A DNA stretch of 64,000 nucleotides from Meridianimarinicoccus roseus (lineage in GTDB: Bacteria > Pseudomonadota > Alphaproteobacteria > Rhodobacterales > Rhodobacteraceae): the NCBI RefSeq assembly GCF_003172915.1, contig NZ_QGKU01000048.1, forward strand, positions 62,001 through 126,000. Reading direction: 5' to 3'. Positions 1-8,910 of the stretch are shown piece by piece. The position numbers were made by a program, and so were the translations under genes. Each line of letters begins with the position of its first letter. Positions within the stretch are counted from its first letter, which is position 1. Under the pieces are notes generated by a model. It saw only the letters and a program-made list of their open reading frames with translations, was not told the DNA's origin and did no database searches.

Positions 1-220
1 GGAGGGCATGTGGCGCCAGCCTAGCGCAGGTGGGCGGCAGATGCAGGCCGTTTGCGACGCGCCCGGCGGCGGCGGCGACCGCGCGGGCGGCGGGGGCATG
101 GGGGGCCGGAGCGCAAGGGAGCGCGCGGGCCGATCGGGAAAGCCAGGTCTCGGCAGGGGCCGGAACCGGTGCAGCGCGCACGGTGCAGCTTGGCCCGCGT
201 CGTCGGTGCGGCGACAGGGG

Positions 221-297
221 GTGCTCCCGCCCGTCTTCGACATCTGACGAAGTCTCATCCCGTTGGGCCCGGCAGGCGGGCAAGCCCGCCTGCCGGG
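221..297 (+). repeat. Dispersed structured repeat, copy A
   Basis: This is one of four copies of a roughly 75-80 nt intergenic element. Block 1 (CTCCCGCCCGTCTTCG) is at 224-239 and block 2 (TCATCCCGTTGGGCC) at 255-269. A perfect 14-bp hairpin follows, with arms 268-281 and 284-297. The spacer between the blocks (GACATCTGACGAAGTC) is itself near-palindromic. The copy is inverted relative to copy B at 511-573. Confidence 0.8.
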
Positions 298-510
298 CGG
301 GATTGACGGTCAGCGGAGCACGGCAGACCGGTCGCCGGGCTTGGTGCCCGAGGGCAAGGGGGGAGGGTGGCGCGCCGGGCCTTCCGCCACGCTGCTCGCG
401 CGGTCGTTCGGTCGTGGGTAATGCGTGTCGGCGGGCGTTGCCGGTCACGGTCGTGGCCCCGCGCAAACTCGCTCCCGGGCGGTGCGCATCGCCCGCCATC
501 CAACCAGCGG

Positions 511-573
511 GCAGGCGCAGCCTGCGCGGCCCAACGGGATGAAGCTGCTTTGCCGCGAAGACGGGCGGGAGCG
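511..573 (-). repeat. Dispersed structured repeat, copy B
   Basis: This copy is in minus orientation. Block 1 occupies 556-571, block 2 occupies 528-542, and the terminal hairpin GCAGGC-GCA-GCCTGC occupies 511-525. It lies 34 bp downstream of the hrpB stop codon. It has the same orientation as copy C upstream of hrpB, so hrpB is bracketed by direct copies. Confidence 0.75.
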
Positions 574-606
574 CCCCGCTTCGGCTGTTGACCCACCCTG
601 CGCCGC

Positions 607-3057
607 TCAGCGCCCACGCGGCTTGGCGCGCAGGGTCGGGTCGGCGCGGGTCGGGTCCTCGGGCCAGGGGTGGCGGGGATAGCGCGCGCGCATGTCCTTG
701 CGCACATCGGCGTAGCTGCCCGCCCAGAAGCCCGGCAGGTCCATCGTCGTCTGCACCGGCCGCCCGGCCGGTGACAGCAGCGTGACCCGCAGCGGTTGCC
801 CTCCGACCTGTGGGTGGCGTGTCTCGCCGAAGAGTTCCTGCAGCCGTAGCGCGATTTCCGGCCTCTCGGCCGAGTAGTCGATCGGAATCCGGCGCCCCAG
901 CGGTGTCGTGTAGGCTGGAGGCGCCAATCGGTCCAGCGCCTGCGCCTGGTCGAAATCGAGGGCGGCGCGCAGGGCCGGGGTCGGGTCGAACGCCCGCAGA
1001 TCGGCGGCGCTGCGCACCTGGCCCAGAAAGGGCAGCAGCCAGTCGTCGGCCTGCTCCAGCAGCGCGACGTCGGACGGATCGGGCAGGTCGGGCCGTGCCG
1101 CGCGCGCCGCCGCGAGCCGTGCGCGCAGAAGTGTGAAGCCCCGCGCCCCGTCGAAGAGGCCCAGTCCCAACTCTCGTACCCCGTCGAGTGCGGCGCGCGC
1201 CAGCTCCGTATCCGGCGCGTCGCTCCAGGCCCGGTCGGACAGCACCAGCGCGCCAAGCCGTTCCTGCACCCGCGCAGTCACCCGGCGCTCCCGCCGCGAC
1301 CAGGCGCAGACTGTCACGGCCTCGATCCGGTCCGCGAACAGGGCTCGGAGGGAGCTTTCGCTCAGCGGTGCGGCGCGGCGGATGCGCGCCTCGCGCGGGT
1401 CGCCGTCCAGGTCGGTCACCGCCAGCAGGCGCTGGGCGGCCAGCGGGTCGTCCTCGGGCAGCGCGGCGCCCTTGCCGCCCGAGAGCACGAAGCGCGGCGC
1501 GTCGCCGGGCCGGTGCAGCGCGATCCGGTCGGGATAGGCCAGCGCGGCCATCTCGCCCGTGGTCATCGGCGCGTCCGTGGCGGGCGCGCGCCGCGCAAGG
1601 CGCCGTGCCTCGGCGGCAATGCGTTTGCAAGTGGCCGGGTCGCCCACCCCGCCGGGCTGCCGCAGGGCGCGAAGCCGCAGGTCCAGATCGCAGCCCTGCG
1701 GCGCGCGCAGTGGGTCCCGCTCGCCCAGCAGTGCCGCCAGCGGCGCGGCCTGCGCGCCCGCCCGCGTCAGCATGTGCCCGAGGCGCGGGTGAAGCGGCAA
1801 GGCGGCCAGCGCCCGCCCGTGGTCGGTGATCCGCCCGGCCGCGTCCAGCGCGCCGAGGCCGGTCAGCAGCGCCTGCGCCTCGGCCAGCGCGGCGGCGGGC
1901 GGCGGTGTGAGAAAAGCCAGCGCTTCGGGGCCCGCGCCCCATTGCGCCAACTCGAGCGCGAGGCCGGTCAGGTCCGCGGCCTCGATCTCGGCGGGCGGGA
2001 AGGCGGCCAGCGCGCCCTCCGCGCCGCGGGTCCACATCCGGTAGCAGATGCCCGGGGCAACCCGACCGGCGCGGCCGCGGCGCTGCTCGGCCTCCGCCCG
2101 CGTCACCCGTTCGGTCACGAGCCGCGACATGCCCGAGCCGGGATCGAAACGCGCGCGCCGGGCGCGGCCGGCGTCCACCACCACGCGAATGCCGTCAATG
2201 GTCAGCGAGGTCTCGGCGATCGCGGTGGCAAGCACGATCTTGCGCAGTCCGGGTGCGGCGGGCGCCAGCGCGTCGCGCTGTGCCGCCGCGGGCAGCGCGC
2301 CGTAGAGCGGCAGCGCGATGCAGTCCGCGGGCAGCCGCGGGGTGAGGGCGGCGAGGCAGCGCCGGATTTCGGCCTCGCCGGGCAGGAACACGAGGACACC
2401 GCCCTCGGTCTCGCCGAGCGCGCGGCAGGTCAGGTCGGCCGCGGCTTCGGGCAGGCGTGGCGCGCCGCGGCCGCTGGCGGGAGGTGTGTCGAGCCAGCGG
2501 GTGTCGACGGGGAAGGCGCGGCCCTGCGCCGTCAGCACGGGCGCAGCGTCCAGCAGGGCGGCGACGGGCGCGGCGTCCAGCGTGGCCGACATCACCAGGA
2601 GGCGCAGGTCGGGGCGCAGCGCGCCGCGGACCTCCCAGGCGAGCGCGAGACCGAGATCGGCCTGAAGGCTGCGTTCGTGGAACTCGTCGAAGATCAGGGT
2701 GGAGACTCCGTCCAGTCCTGGGTCGGCCTGAAGGCGGCGGGTCAGAATGCCTTCGGTGACGACCTCGATCCGGGTGCCCGCGGACACCCGCGCTTCGCCG
2801 CGCATGGTATACCCGACGGTGCGCCCGACCGGCTCGCCCAGTTCCGCAGCCATACGCTCGGCGCTTGCGCGCGCGGCTAGGCGGCGTGGCTCCAGCATGA
2901 GGATGCGCCCCGGTGCTCCGGCCGCCAGAAGCGCGGGCGGCACGCGGGTGGTCTTGCCCGCGCCGGGCGGGGCCTGCAGCACGGCGCGCCCGTGGGCGGC
3001 CAGCGCGGCGACGAGGTCGGGCAGGATCGGGTCGATGGGCAGGGCGGAACGGGTCAT
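607..3057 (-). CDS. hrpB: ATP-dependent helicase HrpB
   Basis: This is a DEAH-type superfamily 2 helicase of about 816 residues, the usual length for HrpB. Walker A (GAGKTT) is near residues 32-37 and the DEFH motif II near residue 115. The HA2-like middle and the long HrpB C-terminal domain follow. The reading frame extends upstream to 3180, but that part runs through repeat copy C and is repeat-derived. I therefore start at the ATG at 3057, whose product begins MTRSALPID. The cellular role of HrpB is poorly defined even where it is well known. The gene stands alone. Confidence 0.93.
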   Translation of the reverse strand: MTRSALPIDPILPDLVAALAAHGRAVLQAPPGAGKTTRVPPALLAAGAPGRILMLEPRRLAARASAERMAAELGEPVGRTVGYTMRGEARVSAGTRIEVVTEGILTRRLQADPGLDGVSTLIFDEFHERSLQADLGLALAWEVRGALRPDLRLLVMSATLDAAPVAALLDAAPVLTAQGRAFPVDTRWLDTPPASGRGAPRLPEAAADLTCRALGETEGGVLVFLPGEAEIRRCLAALTPRLPADCIALPLYGALPAAAQRDALAPAAPGLRKIVLATAIAETSLTIDGIRVVVDAGRARRARFDPGSGMSRLVTERVTRAEAEQRRGRAGRVAPGICYRMWTRGAEGALAAFPPAEIEAADLTGLALELAQWGAGPEALAFLTPPPAAALAEAQALLTGLGALDAAGRITDHGRALAALPLHPRLGHMLTRAGAQAAPLAALLGERDPLRAPQGCDLDLRLRALRQPGGVGDPATCKRIAAEARRLARRAPATDAPMTTGEMAALAYPDRIALHRPGDAPRFVLSGGKGAALPEDDPLAAQRLLAVTDLDGDPREARIRRAAPLSESSLRALFADRIEAVTVCAWSRRERRVTARVQERLGALVLSDRAWSDAPDTELARAALDGVRELGLGLFDGARGFTLLRARLAAARAARPDLPDPSDVALLEQADDWLLPFLGQVRSAADLRAFDPTPALRAALDFDQAQALDRLAPPAYTTPLGRRIPIDYSAERPEIALRLQELFGETRHPQVGGQPLRVTLLSPAGRPVQTTMDLPGFWAGSYADVRKDMRARYPRHPWPEDPTRADPTLRAKPRGR

Positions 3058-3134
3058 GAAGGCGATATGCCCCGCCCGGCGTACCGGTGCAATTCTCCTG
3101 CGCGGTGCTGCGTGCCCGGACTGCCGCAACGCGG

Positions 3135-3210
3135 CCGCAGGCGGGCTAGCCCGCCTGCGGGGCCCAACGGGATGAGACATCGTCGGATGTCGAAGACGGG
3201 CGGGAGCCTC
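3135..3210 (-). repeat. Dispersed structured repeat, copy C
   Basis: Minus orientation. Block 1 is at 3191-3206 and block 2 at 3161-3175. The terminal hairpin has perfect 12-bp arms at 3135-3146 and 3149-3160. The spacer forms a second perfect stem-loop (GACATC-CGAC-GATGTC on the minus strand). The copy sits between hrpB and the DUF3108 gene, both transcribed on the minus strand. Nothing else is seen in 3058-3318. Confidence 0.8.
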
Positions 3211-3318
3211 CCTTGCCGGTTCTCGGCGGGTCGGCCGGGTCGGCGCGTCCGCCGCCGCGCGCGTGGCAGCCGATACCCCGCGCCGCGCGGCCGACCGGGT
3301 CGCATCTGGCTTGTGCCG

Positions 3319-4101
3319 CTAGCGGCGTGTGATGCGCGCGCGTCCGAAGCTGGTCGGAAAGCTGAGCTGTTCCACGCGCAGCGTTCCGCCCGGGATCGCC
3401 GCGTAGCGCATCGTGAGCGGCCATTCCCGCCGCTCCGCCATGTCGTCCGGGCTGAACCCCGCCACCCGCGTATAGCGCCCGCTGCAGGTCAGCCCGCCCT
3501 GCGCCGGTTCCGCGCGGTTCAGCTCGATCCTGTGCCGCCGCCGCCCGTCATATATCGAGATGTCCAGTTGGCAGGCCAGCGCCGCGGGCCGGTCGCGCAG
3601 AATCGCCCAGGCCGCGGTCGTCGTGTCCACCGTCCCGGCCTGCGCCTCCGGCGGCGCGGCATGGCTGGACGGCCCGCGTGGCGGCGTGCGCGTGATCGTC
3701 GGCACGCCCGCGCCGGAATACCTGTAGGTCCGTTCGGTGTCGTCCTTGCCGTCGATCGTCACTTCGCGCGCCACTTTCGGGCGGTAGGTGTTCCCCGACA
3801 CCGTTCCCTGCGCGACCGTGTCGATCTCCGCATCGAAGAGCGCGCCCAGCAGCCCGCTTGCCCTCGCCGATCCATGCGCTGTGTACGCGCCCGCCGCCGT
3901 CTCTTGTGCGCGAAACGCGATCACGCCGGCGCGGATGCCGCCGAACGACACGTCGAACGCACCGCTTTCCTCGGATGCGCGCCCCGCCGCGGGCGCCAGC
4001 GTCGCCGCTAGCACAAGCGCCAGGGCAGCGGCGGCGCGGGTCAGTGCTCCGGCAGGGCGGTGTCCGCGGTGTACGGCCGGATATGCTGTTCGGTGGGGCA
4101 T
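3319..4101 (-). CDS. DUF3108 domain secreted protein
   Basis: This is a 260-residue protein with an N-terminal hydrophobic export signal at about residues 17-42 ending in Ala-rich sequence. A beta-rich body of the DUF3108 type follows, recognised from its FGG-x-AG opening and the D-TxERTYRY-like core. DUF3108 proteins are periplasmic or outer-membrane-associated and of unknown biochemical role. I chose the ATG at 4101 because AAGGGA lies just upstream; the longer frame to 4182 lacks such a site. It is divergent from meaB across a 119-bp shared promoter gap. Confidence 0.8.
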   Translation of the reverse strand: MPHRTAYPAVHRGHRPAGALTRAAAALALVLAATLAPAAGRASEESGAFDVSFGGIRAGVIAFRAQETAAGAYTAHGSARASGLLGALFDAEIDTVAQGTVSGNTYRPKVAREVTIDGKDDTERTYRYSGAGVPTITRTPPRGPSSHAAPPEAQAGTVDTTTAAWAILRDRPAALACQLDISIYDGRRRHRIELNRAEPAQGGLTCSGRYTRVAGFSPDDMAERREWPLTMRYAAIPGGTLRVEQLSFPTSFGRARITRR

Positions 4102-4220
4102 GGGGCGTCCCTTTCGTTGCGGCGGGCCTGCGGGCGACCGTTTCCCGGTCGGTGTTAGGCTGGACATACACCCCCGCCACAAGGCAAGACAACGGCCACA
4201 CCGAATTGTGAGGTCGCCCC

Positions 4221-5219
4221 ATGCCCTTGTCCCCCCCCGACGCCTTCGCCGAAGAGATGGCCCCGCGCATCCTGCGGGGCGAGCGGCGGGCGCTGGCGCG
4301 GGCGATCACACTGATCGAGAGCGGGCGCGCCGACCACCGTGCGCAGGCAGTGGCGCTTCTGGACCGGCTGAAAGACGAGGGGCGCAGCGCCTTGCGGGTG
4401 GGCCTCTCGGGCACGCCGGGCGTCGGCAAGTCCACCTTCATCGAAGCCTTCGGCATGATGTTGACCGGGCAGGGGCTGCGCGTCGCCGTGTTGGCGGTCG
4501 ATCCGTCCTCGGCCCGCTCGGGCGGGTCGATCCTGGGCGACAAGACCCGGATGGAGCGCCTGAGCCGGGATCCGAACGCCTTCATCCGTCCCTCGCCCAG
4601 TCAGACACAACTTGGCGGAGTCGCCCGCCGCACCCGCGAGGCGGTGGCGCTGTGCGAGGCGGCGGGATTCGACCTTGTGCTGATCGAAACGGTCGGTGTG
4701 GGCCAGTCCGAAACCGTGGTGGCCGAGATGTCGGACCTGTTCCTGCTGCTCATGGCGCCGGCGGGCGGGGACGAATTGCAGGGCGTCAAGCGCGGCATCA
4801 TGGAGATTGCCGACATGATCGTCGTCAACAAAGCCGATGGCGCGCTGAAAACCACCGCCACCCGGACCTGCGCGGATTACGCCGGCGCGCTGCGGCTGCT
4901 GCGCAAGCGCCCGCAGGATCCGCCAGGCTTTCCCAAGGCAATCATGGTCTCGGCGGCTGAGGAAACCGGCCTGCAGGCGGCCTGGAACGACATGCAGGAG
5001 CTGGCCGCCTGGCGCAAGGCGCAGGGCCATTGGGACACACGCCGCGCGGCGCAGGCGCGGTACTGGTTCGAGGAGGAGGTCCGCCAGGGCCTGTTGGCGC
5101 GGCTCACGGGCGATCCGGCCGCGCGCGCGCGGTTGGCCGATCTCGGCACGCAGGTGGCCGAGGGCACCGCGCTGCCCGCCGTCGCCGCGGAAGAGATGCT
5201 CCACTGGCTGGGACGGTGA
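4221..5219 (+). CDS. meaB: Methylmalonyl-CoA mutase-associated GTPase MeaB
   Basis: This 332-residue MeaB/ArgK-type G3E GTPase protects and loads adenosylcobalamin on methylmalonyl-CoA mutase. The P-loop GTPGVGKST is at residues 64-72, the VDPSS switch at about 93-97, ETVGVGQSE at 156-164, and the guanine-specificity NKAD at 203-206. Its length is typical. Its stop codon overlaps the GTG start of the following transporter, so the two are probably co-transcribed. The mutase itself is not in the window. Confidence 0.95.
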   Translation: MPLSPPDAFAEEMAPRILRGERRALARAITLIESGRADHRAQAVALLDRLKDEGRSALRVGLSGTPGVGKSTFIEAFGMMLTGQGLRVAVLAVDPSSARSGGSILGDKTRMERLSRDPNAFIRPSPSQTQLGGVARRTREAVALCEAAGFDLVLIETVGVGQSETVVAEMSDLFLLLMAPAGGDELQGVKRGIMEIADMIVVNKADGALKTTATRTCADYAGALRLLRKRPQDPPGFPKAIMVSAAEETGLQAAWNDMQELAAWRKAQGHWDTRRAAQARYWFEEEVRQGLLARLTGDPAARARLADLGTQVAEGTALPAVAAEEMLHWLGR

Positions 5220-6136
5220 GCGGCCCGGCGCGGGGGCCGCGCGCGGCAGCGGTGCATGTTCCGGCCAGCCCCGCCGAGAACCTGCGCGGCGCGGGCCTGA
5301 TGGTGGCTGCGATGGCTGCATTCGCGGTGGAGGACATGTTCCTGAAAGCGGCGGCCGCGACGCTGCCGGTCGGGCTTGTGCTGATGCTGTTCGGTGCCGG
5401 CGGCACGGTGGGCTTCGCGCTGCTGGCTCGTCTGCACGGAGAGCGGCTGTGGCACCCGGCGATGGCGCATCGCGGTGTCGTGCTGCGCGCGGCGGCCGAG
5501 GTGACCGGGCGGCTCGGATATACGCTCGCGATCGCGCTGACCCCGCTGTCGGCGGCGACGGCGATCCTTCAGGCGACGCCTCTGGTCGTTGTGGCGGGTG
5601 CCGCGCTGATCTTCGGCGAGAAGGTGGGTTGGAGGCGCTGGTCCGCGGTGCTGGCCGGGTTTGCCGGGGTGCTGGTGATCCTGCAACCGGTGCCGGGATC
5701 GTTCGTGCCCGCCTCGATCCTCGCGGTGATCGGCATGGCCGGGTTCGCCGGGCGGGACCTTGCCACGCGCGCCGCGCCGCGCGTGCTGTCGAATCGCCAG
5801 CTGGGCCTGTGCGGCTTCGCGGTGCTGGTGCCGACCGGCGCGCTGCTCTGGGCGGCGATGGGGGGTACGGTGCGGCCCGACCCGGCAGCCTTCGGATGCG
5901 TCGCCGCCGGCACGGCGATCGGGGTGGCCGCCTACACCGGATTGACGGCCGCGATGCGCACCGGCGACGTGTCGGTGGTCACGCCGTTTCGCTACAGCCG
6001 CCTGCTGTTCGGCGTCGCACTCGGGGTGCTGGTGTTCGGCGAGGGCCTGAGCCTTGCCACGCTGGGGGGCAGCGTGATCGTTCTGGCGGCCGGGCTCTAC
6101 ACGCTGACCCGCGCGCGGCGGGCCGAAAGCGCTTGA
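5216..6136 (+). CDS. DMT family (EamA) transporter
   Basis: This 306-residue integral membrane protein has about ten hydrophobic helices arranged as two EamA repeats, typical of drug/metabolite exporters. The open frame starts further left, but the upstream residues are the meaB shadow. I place the start at the GTG at 5216, which overlaps the meaB TGA (GTGA), giving the normal family length. The substrate cannot be read from the sequence. Coupling to meaB is inferred from the overlap only. Confidence 0.85.
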   Translation: MSGPARGPRAAAVHVPASPAENLRGAGLMVAAMAAFAVEDMFLKAAAATLPVGLVLMLFGAGGTVGFALLARLHGERLWHPAMAHRGVVLRAAAEVTGRLGYTLAIALTPLSAATAILQATPLVVVAGAALIFGEKVGWRRWSAVLAGFAGVLVILQPVPGSFVPASILAVIGMAGFAGRDLATRAAPRVLSNRQLGLCGFAVLVPTGALLWAAMGGTVRPDPAAFGCVAAGTAIGVAAYTGLTAAMRTGDVSVVTPFRYSRLLFGVALGVLVFGEGLSLATLGGSVIVLAAGLYTLTRARRAESA

Positions 6137-6265
6137 CGCCCCGGCGCGATGCCCCTAAACGCAGCCAACGAATTCCCGGGCGCTGCGTGGCGGCGCCCCT
6201 TTCCGTTGTAACACCAGCCGTTCGGGCGTGCCCGGACCCCGCCAGACCAGAGATGAGGAACGCCC

Positions 6266-6553
6266 ATGTCGCGCCGCTGTGAATTGACCGGAATTGGCCC
6301 GATGGTCGGCAACAATGTCAGCCACGCCAACAACAAGACGAAACGCCGCTTTCTGCCCAACCTGCAGGAGGTCACGCTGATCTCCGACACGCTGGGCCGG
6401 TCGTTCAAGCTGCGCATCTCGTCCAAGGCGCTTCGGTCCGTGGATCATCGCGGCGGCTTCGATGCCTATATGGCCAAGGCGAAGGATGCGGAACTGTCCG
6501 ACACCGCGCTGAAGATCAAGAAAGAGATCCTGAAGGCGCAGGCCCCGGCCTGA
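6266..6553 (+). CDS. rpmB: 50S ribosomal protein L28
   Basis: This 95-residue basic protein carries the L28 opening MSRRCELTG and the [11 protein letters not shown] core, and is a component of the large ribosomal subunit. The length fits alphaproteobacterial L28. A GAGGA Shine-Dalgarno lies before the ATG. The gene appears monocistronic and is followed by a strong intrinsic terminator at 6616-6640. Confidence 0.97.
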   Translation: MSRRCELTGIGPMVGNNVSHANNKTKRRFLPNLQEVTLISDTLGRSFKLRISSKALRSVDHRGGFDAYMAKAKDAELSDTALKIKKEILKAQAPA

Positions 6554-6615
6554 CCCCTACCTTCTTGCGCCTCGCGGCCCGTTCCGGGCGGCTTGCACAT
6601 TCAGCTCCCATGATG

Positions 6616-6640
6616 AAACCCCGCCGCGCGCGGGGTTTTC
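6616..6640 (+). terminator. Intrinsic terminator of rpmB
   Basis: AAACCCCGC at 6616-6624 pairs perfectly with GCGGGGTTT at 6630-6638 around a 5-nt loop, and the run ends in TTTTC. It lies 63 bp after the rpmB stop codon. Confidence 0.85.
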
Positions 6641-6704
6641 TGCATTCCGGGCGCGGCGGCGCGCCGCGCTTGGCGCGGGGGTGCGGGCCAGCTATCAAGG
6701 CCGC

Positions 6705-7106
6705 ATGATCCGGTCCACCCGCCCATCTGCTTCAGTGTCTGTACGACCATCTGCCCGGATGGCTGCCGTTTCCCCGCTGCTGGCGCTGGGCCTGGCTGTG
6801 CTGATGCTCGTGACATCGGTGCACGCGGGACAGATGCGCGGGCAACCGCGCGCGGCGGGCAGCGCCGTGCTGTGTGTCGGCGGCGAGGCGGTGCGCGTCG
6901 CGGTGGACGCGGACGGGCAGCCGGTTGTCCCGCCGCATCTGTGCCCCGATTGCGTGGTGTCACTGGCCGCGGTTCCGCCGTTGCCCGCGCTGGATGTGCC
7001 ACTGCGCGCCACACGGCATGCGCAGGTCTGGCCGACGCGCGACATCGCCCCGCGCACGCCGCGCGCCGCCGGTCCGCTGGCGCGGGGTCCGCCGGTTGCG
7101 GGCTGA
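6705..7106 (+). CDS. DUF2946-like small membrane protein, copper-linked
   Basis: This is a 133-residue protein with a hydrophobic segment at residues 20-40 (signal or anchor), then Cys57 and a CPDC pair at 80-83, followed by an Arg/Pro-rich tail. The layout, the CPxC motif and the position directly before a PCu(A)C copper chaperone match DUF2946 proteins, which commonly sit in copper loci. The assignment rests on motif and context rather than close similarity. The ATG at 6705 is preferred to the in-frame one at 6681 because the extra residues look non-native; neither has a strong ribosome site. Confidence 0.6.
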   Translation: MIRSTRPSASVSVRPSARMAAVSPLLALGLAVLMLVTSVHAGQMRGQPRAAGSAVLCVGGEAVRVAVDADGQPVVPPHLCPDCVVSLAAVPPLPALDVPLRATRHAQVWPTRDIAPRTPRAAGPLARGPPVAG

Positions 7107-7151
7107 CTTGCGCCCCATCCACGGACCACTTCACAGATCAAGGACGAACAG

Positions 7152-7694
7152 ATGTTCAGAACGTTCCCTTTCGCAGCCGCCCTTGCGGCCTGCCTTCCTG
7201 TCGCCGCGTTTGCCGCAGACGGGATCGAAGCCCATGACGCCTATGCCCGTGCCTCGGGCCCTTCCGCCCCGACAGGCGCGGCCTTCATGGTGCTCTACAA
7301 CACCGGCGACACCGATGACCGGCTGGTTGCCGCGCGCGCGCCGGTGGCCGAGCGGGTGGAACTGCACACCCATATTGCGGACGAGAACGGCGTGATGCGG
7401 ATGCGCGAGATCGAGGGCGGCATCGCGCTGCCCGCGGGTGGGCGGCATGTGCTGGCGCGGGGCGGCGATCATGTCATGTTCCTGGGGCTGACCGCGCCGC
7501 TGGAACAGGGCGCCCATGTACCGTTGACGCTGGTCTTCGAGAACGCGGGCGAGGTGGTGCTGGACGTGGTCGTGGACCATGATCGGGCGCCGGGGGCGCT
7601 TGGCGCGCACGGCGAAGGGATGCAGCACGGCAAGATGGGTCATGGCGACATGCAGGGGCATGGCGGGCATTCCGGCCACGGCAAGGCCGAGTAG
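7152..7694 (+). CDS. PCu(A)C family periplasmic copper chaperone
   Basis: This 180-residue exported protein has a signal peptide at residues 1-22 ending AFAAD. The DUF461/PCu(A)C cupredoxin-like domain carries copper ligands His72/His74, Met82/Met84 and the distal H-x-M at 107-109. The family delivers Cu(I) to the CuA site of cytochrome oxidase. The last 30 residues form a His/Met/Gly-rich tail with several HG and MxH units, probably extra metal binding. It follows the DUF2946-like gene by 45 bp, so both are probably one operon. Confidence 0.9.
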   Translation: MFRTFPFAAALAACLPVAAFAADGIEAHDAYARASGPSAPTGAAFMVLYNTGDTDDRLVAARAPVAERVELHTHIADENGVMRMREIEGGIALPAGGRHVLARGGDHVMFLGLTAPLEQGAHVPLTLVFENAGEVVLDVVVDHDRAPGALGAHGEGMQHGKMGHGDMQGHGGHSGHGKAE

Positions 7695-7706
7695 GCGGGA
7701 CGCGCC

Positions 7707-8402
7707 TCAGCCCGCGGCGAGCACCTCGTCCACCCAGTCCGGGACAATCCGGGCGGCGGGGCCCAGCCGGGCCTCGTCGAAACGGCCGGAATTTTCGGAC
7801 GGATCGAGGTTCAGTTCCAGCGTGCGCGCGCCATGCCCGGCGGCTTCGGCGAAGAAGCCCGCCGCCGGGTAGACGCTGCCTGACGTGCCGATCGATACGA
7901 AAAGCGCGCACTCTGCCAGTGCGGCAGCGATCCGGTCGAGGTGGTAAGGGTATTCGCCGAACCACACCACGTCGGGCCGCGTTGCCGCCGCGCCGCAGGC
8001 CGGGCAAGGGTCGCCCGGGTGCATCGCGCGCGGTGCGTCCCAGCGGTGCTCGCAGGCGCCGCAGAGCGCGCGCATCACCTCGCCGTGCATATGCACCACC
8101 TCGGGGGCGCCCGCCCGTTCCAGAAGGTCGTCGATGTTCTGCGTAACCAGCAACAGTTCCGGCCCCAGCACGTGCGCCAGCCGGGCCAGCGCCGCATGGG
8201 CGGCATTGGGCGCGGCGGCGATGCAGTTCTCGCGTCGCGCGTTGTAGAAATCGTGCACGAGGGCGGGGTCGCGCGCAAAACCCTGCGGTGTGGCCACGTC
8301 CTCTAGCGGGTAGCGCGCCCAAAGCCCACCCGCATCGCGGAAGGTGCCCAGCCCGCTTTCGGCCGAAAGCCCCGCGCCGCTGAGTACCACGATCCGTGTC
8401 AT
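7707..8402 (-). CDS. cobB: NAD-dependent protein deacylase (sirtuin)
   Basis: This 231-residue class III-like sirtuin removes acyl groups from lysine using NAD. Visible motifs are GAGLSAESG at 9-17, TFRDAGGLW at 20-28, QNID at 88-91 and catalytic His106. A zinc site is formed by Cys114, Cys117, Cys133 and Cys136. Tyr53 and Arg56 form the YxxR pair that in this family favours succinyl/malonyl-lysine. The gene is convergent with the copper operon (12-bp gap) and divergent from the phosphatase gene across 50 AT-rich bases. Confidence 0.93.
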   Translation of the reverse strand: MTRIVVLSGAGLSAESGLGTFRDAGGLWARYPLEDVATPQGFARDPALVHDFYNARRENCIAAAPNAAHAALARLAHVLGPELLLVTQNIDDLLERAGAPEVVHMHGEVMRALCGACEHRWDAPRAMHPGDPCPACGAAATRPDVVWFGEYPYHLDRIAAALAECALFVSIGTSGSVYPAAGFFAEAAGHGARTLELNLDPSENSGRFDEARLGPAARIVPDWVDEVLAAG

Positions 8403-8452
8403 GAGATGCCTTTCCTGTTGGCGGTTGAGCGACCAAATGTTAATTTAACGAA

Positions 8453-8908
8453 ATGGTTCAAGATGCTCCTTCGCGTATCCTTTTTGTATGTCTTGGAAAC
8501 ATTATTCGGTCGCCGCTGGCCGAAGGGGTCATGCGCACCCTTGCACCTGACCTGCACCTCGACAGTGCGGGGACGGGAGGCTGGCATGTGGGAAAGCCGC
8601 CCCATCCCGGCGCTATAGCGGCGGGCGCCTTGCGCGGCTACGATATCTCGATGCTGGCAGCGCGCCGGTTCGATTCAGAGGATTTCCGGGATTTCGACAT
8701 GATCGTGACCATGGATGCCGAAAACCTCGCCTCGGTAAAACGAATCCAGCCGCAAGAGTCCGTCGTGCCTGTAACCCGGCTTCTGGATCATGCGCCCGAG
8801 ACCGGTGTCGAAGACGTCCCTGACCCTTATTACACGGGTGATTTCGAACCGGCGCTCGACCTCATCGAAGCCGGGTGCCGCGGTTTGCTGCGCGACCTCG
8901 GCCGCTGA
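8453..8908 (+). CDS. Low-molecular-weight protein tyrosine phosphatase
   Basis: This is a 151-residue cytosolic phosphatase. The catalytic CX5R loop runs from Cys13 to Arg19 (CLGNIIRS), the general-acid Asp124 is in DPYY, and the SAGTGGWHVG segment is conserved. The length is normal. The start at 8453 is preceded by an AT-rich stretch shared with the divergent sirtuin gene. It could act on tyrosine-phosphorylated proteins or arsenate; no ars genes are nearby, so the first is more likely. Confidence 0.92.
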   Translation: MVQDAPSRILFVCLGNIIRSPLAEGVMRTLAPDLHLDSAGTGGWHVGKPPHPGAIAAGALRGYDISMLAARRFDSEDFRDFDMIVTMDAENLASVKRIQPQESVVPVTRLLDHAPETGVEDVPDPYYTGDFEPALDLIEAGCRGLLRDLGR

Positions 8909-8910
8909 AA

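Larger units (their letters stand above)
1..606. other. Gene-poor GC-rich stretch with two repeat copies
   Basis: No gene can be supported here. One forward frame is open from the left edge to about 542, but its translation is Arg/Ala/Gly-rich, has no family resemblance I recognise, and runs straight through both dispersed repeat copies at 224-297 and 511-573. It is therefore most likely a composition artefact, although the tail of a gene starting left of the window cannot be excluded. The stretch lies downstream of hrpB, which ends at 607. Confidence 0.5.

Noticed and set aside
1513-2880. 455-residue forward frame inside hrpB
   Set aside because: It is antisense to HrpB, Gly/Arg/Gln-rich, with no family resemblance.
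5030-5215. N-terminal extension of the DMT transporter frame into meaB
   Set aside because: The residues are the out-of-frame reading of MeaB. The GTG overlapping the meaB stop gives the normal family length.
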